NCBI GenBank assembly: GCA_013398955.1
Contig: VWPU01011693.1
Location: forward strand, 1-64,000
DNA: 64,000 nt
Source: Callaeas wilsoni
Taxonomy: Eukaryota > Chordata > Aves > Passeriformes > Callaeidae
Direction of reading: 5' to 3'
A program made the translations under genes and the position numbers. The notes beneath the pieces were generated by a model, which searched no databases, was not told where the DNA came from, and saw only the letters and a program-made list of their open reading frames with translations. Positions 25,401 through 36,500 of this stretch are shown here, piece by piece (position 1 is the first letter of the stretch; each line of letters opens with the position of its first letter).

Positions 25401-27379
25401 TAATAAACTCCAACAAACTATGACTGTGGGATCTGATCAAATGGAGAAACATATACACCTTCAGTTCATATTTTGGCCTCCAAAACATACAGGTCACCCA
25501 GGATGGTGGGCCATGTTTAAAAGTGACTGTGGGCAGACTGAAATACCCTTGTGTTTTCCCTAATTACTTGCCTTTTGGTAGGGAACACGTGTTTTATAAT
25601 GTCCTTTGGCCAGAAAGTGAAATTTTGAGGAAAATTTAAATGATGTTAGGTCCTTAGAAGTGCATAAAATTATCCATTGCTTAATCAGTTATACACACAT
25701 ACATGCTTTCTCCTGCAGAAGAGGCTGAATCACATCTCTACTTTATTTGATGTAATTATGCTAGTTGTAAAATAAAATGTAATCGATACAGAGTTTTTCT
25801 GGGTTTATTTACCATATGTGGCACACAAAACCAAATGGCAGGTTATCTCTGAATATTTATTTCAAGTATCCTACACACATTTAAATGTAAAAATTACAGA
25901 AAGCAATGTGGCATTACTTTACTGTGTTCTAAGTAATTTGCATATCCCTTGTAACTAGAAGTCATTCTGGTCAGGAGCCTCTTGGACTCCAGCAGTGCAG
26001 ACATCTACCCTGCTCACAGAGCCAGTGCTGAATGATGTACAGCTTTCTTCCCATCAACACTTCAAAATTAGTCAAAGGATTACAGAAAGATCCTTTTGTC
26101 AACAGCCTGGAATTCCAAACTGCGTTAAAAATTCTAGTGTTGTCGGTCAGTTCTTGAAGTATTTTTTTAAGACTGTGCTCTTCAGGGTATGCAAATTCTG
26201 ATGTTTGGGCTCAAATTCTGACATTATGGCATAAGCAACCACAGTCACTCTACATTCCTCTTCCTTTACCTTCTGCACTAGCAATCCAATAGAGGGGGGT
26301 TCCTTGAATTCAGAGTCCAGGATCCCTTGCACTTTGGTCCCAAAGAACAAATCTTCTCTCCCCTTTATTGTGTGCCTGAGTTCAGCTTTTCTCATGTCCC
26401 TTTTTCACATACATACACTGCCAACACCAAAAGCAGGTGCTCATATGTCCCATCTTCCATTACTGTTTCTCATAGCTAACTTAGTACATCCCAAAGACGT
26501 GGTTGATTTTTTTCCAAGCCATGGCTTTGGTCCTCACTCATGTAACTTGACTGACATAACTGTTGCATGCACTCGGCTCCACATTTTCTAAACCACAAAA
26601 TAAGTCATCTTTACGTGTCCTTGATATCACAGTCTTCTTCATTCTTATTTAACAGTCTCATTGAAACTTCCTATAGATTAACCTGGAGAATATGTCCCTA
26701 TTTCTCCTGCTGAGATAAAAAAGTTCATTCAGTCCAGAATGATTTTGAGAAAATCTTCTTCCTTCTTCCTTCTCAGCCTGTCACTCTTTAGTGATTTAAG
26801 ATTTAAGAGTGGATGTTGCTTTGATCCATCCAGTGCAGGAGCATGAAGTTTCCTCTTCAGCCTACTTGAACATCACATGATGAGTTGCATCTCATTTGCA
26901 GTAAAGGAACTCCAGGATCAGGCTCAGAGCAGAGACAGCCCTATACACTTATCTTTTCATACCACAGCACCTGCTGTGTTTGCTTTGGAAAGTGGGAGAT
27001 CAGTCCAGTGAAAAGCTTAATCTGCTGGCTTTGCACAGCCATGGCCTCCCTCTAACTCAGTCTTCATGCTAGAAGTGTGTTCTTGCTCAGATAAAGAGGG
27101 CTTCACAGCAGAGTGAAATAAAGTTGATACCAACCTCATAACAGCATTGTAAAGCTGTGTAGCTGTAAAGGTATTTCTTAGCTGACTAACTCTCAAAAGT
27201 TACCGTAGTGCATAACAGTGCTTGTCGAAGGCTTGTCCAGCACAAGCAGATCACTGACAAGTTACCTGTACTTTCAGGCTGCTCCGAAGAGACCATATAT
27301 TTTCATTTATTTCCTCTCCATACCACTCAGCCATCCATCTTGTGTTTACTGATGAGTCCACAGTGCCATCAACGTCAAC
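25401..27379 (-). other. CD83 3' flank, probably containing the 3' UTR
   Basis: The stretch lies between the CD83 stop codon and the right end of the CR1 at 25400. If CD83 has a long 3' UTR as in mammals, it covers part of this block, with polyadenylation candidates at 27306, 26364, 25856, 25804 and 25742. No other gene is seen. Confidence 0.5.
26364..26369 (-). terminator. candidate CD83 polyadenylation signal (AATAAA)
   Basis: An AATAAA hexamer on the minus strand lies about 1.0 kb downstream of the CD83 stop codon. Other minus-strand AATAAA copies are at 27306-27311 (only about 70 nt after the stop), 25856-25861, 25804-25809 and 25742-25747. Which is used cannot be told from sequence; mammalian CD83 has a long 3' UTR, which favours one of the distal sites. 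Confidence 0.3.
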
Positions 27380-27538
27380 TTAGACAGAACTTGAAGTAAG
27401 CTCATTTTTGCAAGAGCTGTCGCTATTTAAATGCTGGAAAGTTGTCATTTCATGTACGTTGATGAGGGTGAGCATGTGCTTCATATCTGGTCTGGTTTTT
27501 TTGTAATTGGGAGACATACTCTCTTTTCTTAGACATGT
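27380..27538 (-). CDS. CD83: CD83 coding exon 5 (cytoplasmic tail and stop)
   Basis: The acceptor is CTCTTTTTAG|ACATG in phase 0. Residues 166-217, then TAA at 27382-27380. The tail begins TCLRKESMSPNYKKTRPDMK and ends NELTSSSV. It is about ten residues longer than the human tail and has little plain identity to it, but it also ends in a class I PDZ-ligand type sequence (S-S-V here, T-E-L-V in human). A different frame of this exon stays open for longer upstream, but only the frame given joins exon 4 in phase. Confidence 0.87.
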   Translation of the reverse strand, partial: TCLRKESMSPNYKKTRPDMKHMLTLINVHEMTTFQHLNSDSSCKNELTSSSV

Positions 27539-30500
27539 CTAAAAGAGAAAACACAAAGTAAAGCTTAAAACTGAGAATTCCTATGAAAGGCAATATAAAA
27601 AAAAATCTTTTGAAGGTTTTCCTTTTTCTCTTTGCCAACCACAGCTCATTACACCTTTCCCATTTGTTTGTCACTGGAAGCACCCAGTACAAATAAAAGC
27701 TGCTGTTTCTTGCTAAATCAATGAACTTTATAGGACAAAAGCCTTAGTCAAAAAAGGAAATTTATACTTGATTCACATTTTCATCTCAACAGGCCTTGCA
27801 TCAAGCTCTTGCAAGTGTGCTTCCACCTGCTTTCAATGCAAGCCAGTGCCTGAAATATTTTCATCGAGTTGTCAAAGTAAAGCCCCAGTCCTGCCAACTA
27901 GTTCTAAAGTGAGTGTCGCTGTTGAGTTTAGTAGAGATAAGGCACAATCTTCAGTAAAGAAGAGGACAAGGCAACCTGTAAGAACTTAACAGGCATTTTA
28001 AATAATGAACCTCACTTGTAAGATCAGGTCGATATTAAATTTTGATGAAAGCTAGGTTGATACCTGAGACAGGGCCTCACCAAAAAGTAAGATACACATA
28101 ATTCCACCAGAGTGATTATCTTCCCTACACAGCTCTGCTTTTTATAACTGCACCAATAAACTGGGACTTTTTTTTTATTTAAGGGGAGGCGAGATTTCTG
28201 TAGAGATCTGAAATTCTTTTAGGACACTGAGAAGAACATGGGGCATCTGTCTCTTCTGAGTGATATCCTTGCTTTCATACTTCCATCCTAACAAATTCCT
28301 ACAAGATTTATCTTGTCAAATTTTAGTCTGAATGGCACAAACTACTGGCAGAATTGTCAATCTAAAAAAGAGACAGGCATAAATTTAATTGCTCCCTGAA
28401 GATACGCAGAAAGCTACATTTAGCGCAGCTAATTAGATATACTCTGATCAACAGTTATGATTCATCTGCTGAGGAGCAAAACAAGAAGGCAAATATGAAA
28501 CAGGCAGCAAAAGTTAAATCTGACCTCCCAAAATGCTGGGGCTGATTTTGTTTTGGTTTTTATTATAAATGCAGCCAGTAATGCACTGGCACCCAAGATT
28601 CCTTCAGCCTGTGAGACAGGAGGTGCAGACCTCTGCATGAAGGGGTGACTTCACTGCCACTTCACCCAAAGCATAGTTTTGTTTCTGTGGAGTGAGCTTC
28701 CCAAGTATCTCCTCTCCCTTCCTTTCTCAGAACTACCAGCTAGCAGTAAAGGTATGGATAAACCCCCCAAAGAGGTTTTTTTCAACATATCTTAATATGC
28801 CTGTTTAACAAGAAAGACGTGGCTTCACAAAAATGCTCATCCAAGATGGGGTTGTCACTGATTTACCGGTGTAAAAACTGAGACAAAAAGCAGGTGGATT
28901 TGGACATGTCCATCATGCCGCCAGACAAAGCAATTCCATAGGTGGGGAAGGGCTCCCAGGGGTCTGTGCCTCCATCTTGGACAAATGCTGTTCCTAGGTA
29001 CTAAACCAGAAGACCTGTTGCTGCGCCCTTAAGCTGATGAGTAGTTTACAGAGAGTAACTGGAAGCAGAAATGAGCAGTGAGAGTGCAGGAAAATAACTG
29101 ATAGTTTGAGTTAGATCAGAGTTAGATCAGGGCATGGTTCTATCTCTTTGGAACTCCATCCTCGTGTACCCGAGTTTAATCATAAATTAAGTATGGACAC
29201 CAACTTCAGACCAGCTGTGTTAAAGCAGTGCTAGCAGAGAAAATGAGTGGGGGTATTTTGCTTGGTTTTGTTGCTTTGCTTATGAGAAAGGGAATTACTT
29301 ACACAGGTAAAGAAGATGAGCAGCAAGTAAAAGATCCCAAGGCAAGTCAGCATGAAGAGCTCGCCTTTGTATTTTTTTAGTTTGTCCTCTTCTGTTCCAG
29401 GGCAACCTAAAATGTAAAGCAAGGTGTTACATTGCTCTGGTGTTCGTAAAATATTTTAAAACTGTTACCTTCCTGACATGCCATGCATGGGATGTCAGTC
29501 AAAGCATGGGAGAGTCAAAGCTCTCTACTGTACCTGTGACTTTTAATTTGACTGCGCTGCTCACATTGAGTTCTCCGCTCTGCCCCCTCAAAGTGCACTT
29601 GTATGTCCCACTGTTTTGGCTGGTTGCATTTTTGATCCTCAGTGAAAAGGAGGTGTCGTTGGAGAGCTCCAAGGACCCCCCAACTTCTTGTGGATAATGA
29701 GATTCCACATCAAGGACTTCCCATACTATTCCTTCGCTGTCTCCAGCCATCTGAAAAACACAAATATATTTTTCTTCTTGGGCAACAGTGTCATCCTCAG
29801 TTTTAGGGTAAAGAAAATTTTAAAGCTGGCTTATGGCTGAAAATGCAGAGGCCGAAGAGAGGCGGGGGGAGCACAACCTCAAATCCATTTAATATGTTCA
29901 TGCTTGCAATCCAAAAGTATATGGGGTTTTGCTTAAATGGACTCTGTATATAGATAGGAATTAGAGAACTATTCTGTAATAACTTCTTAAGCTGCCTCAC
30001 CTGGACAGCAACATGACAGAAGGCAGGGCTAGAGTTTGCTCTCAGTGGGCCTATGCAGAGGCTCCTGAAGAGTTCAGACTGAGAGAGGCAGTCCATGGGG
30101 ATGGAGCAGAGGCAGCAAGAGGCAGCCCTACCCGGGTGCTTAGCGATGGCTCTGGGGACCAGAGGTGCCCAGGAGATCGTGGCAGCAGGCAGGGAGGCTC
30201 CACTGCTGCCCATGCTTGCCTTGCCAGCACACCTTCTGCCATGCAGTGGTGACAAACCTGCTGACCCAGCAAGTGTGCCACTGCACGAGGGCTCTGCCAA
30301 GCACAGGCTGGCATCCTCCCAGCAGCTCTGCAGCCCAGAGATCCCTGTGGGAATGCAGCCCTGGAAACTGCACTTCCCTGTGCCAGTTTCTATGTAGCTG
30401 ACCCCTGAAACCATGCTGCCTCTCTGGAGGAATGAAGGTTTCTCCCCCACCCCACTTCCCTCCCTTCCACTCATTATTGGAACCAAAGAACAAAAAATTG

Positions 30501-33500
30501 CTTCGACTCCTTCAGATTCAGTTGCTTGAAGGTCACAAGCAGGTTCTGGTGCACTTGGGGAGCATTTGTATGTTGAATTTCTTAATTGTAACCAGAAGAG
30601 CTACATTCCTTGGCATTGCTGAGAGGCTGCTGGAGGAATGAAGTGTATTCCCAGAACAGTTCGTACTGCGGGGCGATAGGATGCACTGAAAATGACAATT
30701 GGCTGGGAACCACAAAGAAGAGAGAAATCACTAAGTTGATTTGAAAGATGGAAGAAGGGTTTGAATTAGCCTGTGTCCATTCTTATTCATCGAACTTGCT
30801 CCCTGGGATTCGAGGCAGCATGCCCTCCATGAAGGTTTCCCAAGTAATGAATTCAATCTTTCTGTGGACCAGCAGAGCAAGAGCCAGCTCATAAGTCCCA
30901 GGCTCAGCATTTCAGTCAAACATATAGCTAATGTAAGCCAAGGCTTTTTTATTATTATTATTTTATTTTAATAGACACATTTTTGGGTCATATGTTGGTG
31001 CTTACTTTCTATCAGCAGAGCTACTGCATCGGAGTATAAGAGTTACACTGTAAGTTATTAAAATTAACACATTTTTTCTCATACTGAGGCTAAGAGTATC
31101 TGGTTTCCCTTTCACATGTTTGCAGGAGAAAAGCACACTCGGGAGTCTGGAGAGAAATATGGGTATTTTTGCAGCCTAAAACGGTGTAAAACAAGCTGCA
31201 AGCTGGGGAACTTTTCAGGAACTGAGGAATGACACTAAAGCACAGTATTTCCTTAATTGTAAAGATGCTTTCTCAGAAAGGTTTCGGGTTTTTTAGTGCA
31301 TCAACTGAAACACAGCAGTAATTTCCTGGGGCTTTCCACACTTTACCCAGAAAGAGGGAAGAAAGTACCTTCTTCCCCTTAATCCCCCAGTAAATTTACC
31401 CCAGCTTCTCTTTCTTATTACACTCAGCCCCAAGCAGCTACAAGAAAAGCAGTATGCATGGTGCTATTCAGGCTGTAGGGACTTCACTGCGCTACAGGGA
31501 TTTAGGTATTTTCAGGCCCTGCACATTGTCAGAGATGTGGCCAGAGGAATTCCAACACCCAGGCTGGGCTCAGCTCTGGTTACAGCTAGGTCAGTAGCAG
31601 TTAAGTGGATATAGTTGACCTCCCTCAGATCTAATTTTTGCCACTCTCCCTTCCCTTACCAGCCCCTTCCTCCGTGAAATTTAAAACTGCCCACAGGGCA
31701 ATAAAAGGAACCAGCCTGGCTGCCCTTTGCATTGCCCTAAGTTGCAGATAAGAGGTCTGAGCTACACACCAAAAATTAGATTTGTTTTGGGACTTTTGGT
31801 TTTGTTTTTTTCCTTTAATTTACTGGCAGCATAAATAATTGCTGTCTTGGGTGGTAAGTGGTGGTGTGATTCTTGTGGCTGAGATGTGGGAATGAGAAAA
31901 CACTTTGATCTTTCTGTATGCAATTGCAATCAGCACTGCTCTTATAAGGGAGAACTCAATTAAGTCCATGCATCCCATGCACTTATTCCAAGTGAGATTT
32001 TGGGTAAATGATTTAACTTCCCTATTTCACGGGAACAGTGAGGGATAGGATTGATTATTGTCTCCAAAGCTTTTTAAGGTGCTCGGATGCTGTTGCAAGC
32101 ACAATGATGGTGACCCTGCAGACAAGACTGTCCGAATTTTGCCTTAGGCACACTCTGTATAAGGCAAAGCAGTGTCATGAAACTGCACTAACAATATGCT
32201 TTTCCCCAAAACAAGAAGAAAAAGTTACTTTGTGACATAATCTGGCTCCCTCATTTGCACAGAAATCAATGGTGACCTGGATGGGAGTTGCGAACCTTGC
32301 ATTTCGGGAGGAGGGCCAGGAAGGGGTCATATGTGTGGGTTTAATTAGGGGTCTGCACGCCTTTCTTCCTCCATTAAATCTCCTCTTTACTGAAGGGCAA
32401 GGGCAGGCAAGGCAGTCTGCAGGGGTGCTGTGTGCCCAGCAGCATCCCAACATTTTTTAGGCTGCAGAGACATCTGGTGGCATTTTTCCAGCCTCTACAG
32501 GCAGTGCATCCACCCCTACTCAGGTCACTGCAACCCTTTCTCTGATGCCTGAACTAAGCCTTTTTCCACAGAAATCTTATCTCTTGTTATCTTATTTAAA
32601 AAAAAAAAAAAAAAAAAGCACACAAAAAAAAACCTCCCTCCCTTTTTAAATTCTCTACGTAGCAAGAAAACATCTGAGCAAATTTGCAGAGTGCATCCTC
32701 ATATCCCAGCTGTCCATGAGAGTCCATAAGATGTTCAGTAAGGTCATCGTTCTGCCTCTTGCTCTATTCAAGATAACCTCTTTCCCACCCCAAACCTAAT
32801 TAAAATTACAAAAATGTCACTTTGCTTGCCACCTCCTGTGAATTACTTGGCAGACTCTCTCACTAGACAGATCATTTTGCTGCTCAAGCTTCTGTGATAA
32901 ACCAGCTCTAATTCACGCCAAGTGTCCTCCAGGTGATACCACAGCCCAAGGTAAATGCTGGGGGTTTTACCTAATTAATTCCACACAAGCTTAGAGGGAT
33001 CAAAGCAAGCGCTGCTAGAGACAGCAATCCGCTTGAGTAGGGACCATCCCCTTCTTTAATCAGTGAAAAAAATCTTTTCTTCCCACATTTCATTTGTGTT
33101 TCATTTCCCTGACACCTCACTGCTGAGCAAACTGCAGCATGCCAACTTCCCCTGCTCCCCACCTCCAAATGGAGGAGAAAAGGAAGGAAGTCTGTTCCTG
33201 CTCCCATGTTTGCTGTTAATGGCTTTACCAAAATTCAAAAGGCAAATGATAACTTGTGTGGGGACAGGTAGAAATTCGACTAAATCTATTTTCATAAAAA
33301 GGGCCTTGTTACCATGCAGTCTGCTGGGGGTTACTGAAGCAAGAATTTAGCTGGGGAACAGGGACTTGCTGGCAACATCATTCTGCCTATCTGCATAAAA
33401 CTACCCATTAAGAAAATTAAAAAACAGAAGAAATGCGAGTTCATGTTTAGTGTCACATATCCATTGTCCTTCAGCAACATCTAGGGCAGACTTTCAGAAC

Positions 33501-36500
33501 TCACCTGGCAGAATAGCTTCAGCAGATGCTGAAGTGAGGTGATCCTTCCCCTCTGCACAGTCCCTGCTGAGACATACCCTGGAGTGCTGGGTTCAGTGCT
33601 GGGCTCCCAGTGCCAGACAGACATGGTCATATCTGAGGCAGTCCAGTGCAGAGGCACAACGATGAATAATATCTTGGAGCACCTGACATGACCAGAAGGT
33701 GGAAGAGATAGTTCAGCCTGGAGGAGACCAGGCTCAGGATCATCTTATCAGTATTGATTCATCCTGATTAACAGGGGAACAGAGAAACTGAAGCCAGATT
33801 CTTCTCAGTGGCCTTCAGAGACAACAACAGAGGCAATGGGCACAGACTGAAATTCAGGAAATTCCAGTTAAGCAAAAGAAAAACCCTTTTTACTGTGGGG
33901 GTGGTTGAACACTGGAATGGGCTGCCCAGAGAGGGCTTGGAGTCTCCATCCTTTGAGATATATGAGGACTAAACTGGATGCAGCCTTGAGCAGCCAGCTC
34001 TAGTTGTCTGTTTTTAGTGAGTTTAATTGAAAGTTATTCTAGTTCCCAAAAGCTTGGAAACACATGGTCTAAAGAGGTTGTGGTTTTCCCACATATATTC
34101 TCTAGTCAATTGACTGATTCCTGTTATGTTTCTCCTAGCTGGGAGCATTTCGATAAAAACAATGGTGGCGATACAGTGGCTATTAAAATGGGATATGTTT
34201 GATTGAAAATACCACTGAGCTGATAGATTTCTGTTCTCCGACTGGATAATTGTAAGAAATAGGTAGAATAATTAGGCCCCCAAAATTTAAGTGCTCTTCA
34301 GCAGATATTTCTTTTTCAGAGAACTAAAAACAAGGTGGAAGAAGGAGGAGGAACACTTTGCTCAGTTCTAGATGGCTAGGTTTTAGCTATTGTTTTGAAA
34401 ACTGCTACAGCATTACATAGTAGTACCCTCAAAAAAGGCAATTCACCCATGCTGTAGGGCTTGCACCCAACTAATCAATTAATATTTAATTTTATCATGA
34501 ACATGTGAGAGTGAGCAGTTCTCACATTAACTCATGTTCTCCGCTCTCATTAAATACCTTTTCTCATCAAAATTTTCCCACACTAAGGTGGTACACTGTC
34601 TTCCAGGTAAATCAAAGTGCCAATATAAACCACTTTTCCCATAAAAGAAAAATTTTATTTCAAAAAAAATGGCTGAGGTCCAAAGCTGATGTTAGTTTAA
34701 AGGTGGAACATATTAACATCAGATTATTTTCTAGTGAGGGTGAGATGATTGTAAAAATGGTTTTGTTTAAAATTATACCAGGCATAATGGCCAAGTTCAA
34801 ATTTCTGACTGTTATAGAGAGCTAAAAATCTACATACGGCCAGAAGGAATTTATTTTCTGAAGCAAATTATATTGAATTCTCGCAGTGCCCAGTAACCAA
34901 CATATAATGAAATGCAACTGAGCTGAAACTGCTTGATAGGTGTATTTTTCAGCACAAAAGCGCTTCCACATTCGATTAGTGCAAAGGTGCATCCATATGG
35001 TTCCCATACAGTGCCATGTAGAGATACCAAAGTTAAATTTGAAAATAACAGTCATAAATTGTGGGCACATGTGAATGAACTCTGAGTGTGCTATAAAAAG
35101 GGGGGGGGAGGGAGGGGCAAGGTGCAGGGGAAATAAGGAAAGAAAATCCAAAACCCAACCCCAAAACAACAGTGAAGGAACCATGTGTGACACATGAGCC
35201 AGCTGGAAAAGCCCTTTGACTCACTCACACACATTCTTTATTGTTTAGTTGGTTTGAGTTGGGGTTTTTTTAGCTAAGGGCATCCAGCCCTAGCTCATGT
35301 CAGGCAAAAGAATTGTTTTGGTCATGAAATCATTTCCACTGCTCCCCTCCTGTCTAAATCATCAATGTGATGAAGCTACTTGGGGATGAATAGATGTCTG
35401 AGGAGCATTTGACTGCATTTCTTTGCGTAGGTTAGAAATTAGGCTGAAGTAATTTAGCAAATATTTACTTATGCTAATATATCACAACTATGCACTTTCA
35501 GCAAAAGTAGTTTCCTTTGAAGGAAGGTGCAGTCAATACTACATGTCTATAATGTTTATTCTTACTTTGTAATATGACTTCCCTGTCTTATTCTGCCAAA
35601 ATTTTATATTCTTCAAGGAAGTGCGATAAAGTTAACAGATTCTTCTCCACTGAAGCACAGCCTTCTTTCCTCTTCCTCAAAATTTGTTTTAGATTAAGAC
35701 TCTTCTGGCTATCACATGACGAAAATAGTGTAATATCCTCCCAGACTTCATTTGTGTGTGTTTAAACTTGATTTTCAAACTGGATATAAAGTGATAATTA
35801 TAAGGGCTTATGAAGTGGTTCTCATTTTCAATGTGCTGCATGAAGAGAAACTGTTCAGTTTCCAATAGCCCTACAAGGCAGAAGGGTAAGTAAAGTTTCA
35901 TTACCCAGATTCTTGTCTTGTAGGTGGGCTGTAGAGATCCAAACCAGCATTTCCATAGTCAATTCCCAGTGCCTGAGTGCTTAGGCAAAAAAGACCTAGT
36001 TTTCAGTTCTCAGCTGGCAAACTTCCACGCTGCTCATATATGGGTTTATGGCATGCAGGCTGCTCAGCACTCCTAAAAATGTACCATACTTTAAGACTAT
36101 CATCGTTATAAATTCTTTTCCGTGGCCCCATAGTGAATGGGATGACAGCTGTACCAGGCTGGAAGAGGACTTGGTGCCCTACCTTCTCCCCAGTGTGTTC
36201 AGCCAGCCTACTTCATATATTTCTAAGTAAAACTCATTTTGTCTGAGCTGACTGACTGTGGTCCTGATTCTGCACAGAACAACTTATGCAGGTGACTTCC
36301 TGAATGAGAATAATTAGCTCTGATGATCCTGGATGCACAGCAGGTCAAACACATCCATGTTTTTGGTTTTTTTTGCAGTATGAGACATTAGCGAAAGCAA
36401 AGGAATTGAATGCAAACCTTCTCTTTTATAGTCAGTTGGATTTTGACACCAGAATATTAACTCCTTTAGACAATTACTTCTCTATAAAGCAAAAACTTTT

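Noticed and set aside
29803..30486. 227-codon minus-strand frame as a separate gene
   Set aside because: It is in CD83 intron 2, overlaps open frames in other frames of a GC-rich patch, and has no recognisable domain.
31328..31337. GGGGCTTTCC in CD83 intron 2 as the counterpart of the human intronic enhancer
   Set aside because: Exact consensus, but about two such matches are expected by chance in a 9.6-kb intron, and no companion sites are close by.
32598..32617. A20 run as the tail of a processed pseudogene
   Set aside because: No recognisable gene-derived sequence upstream and no flanking duplication seen.
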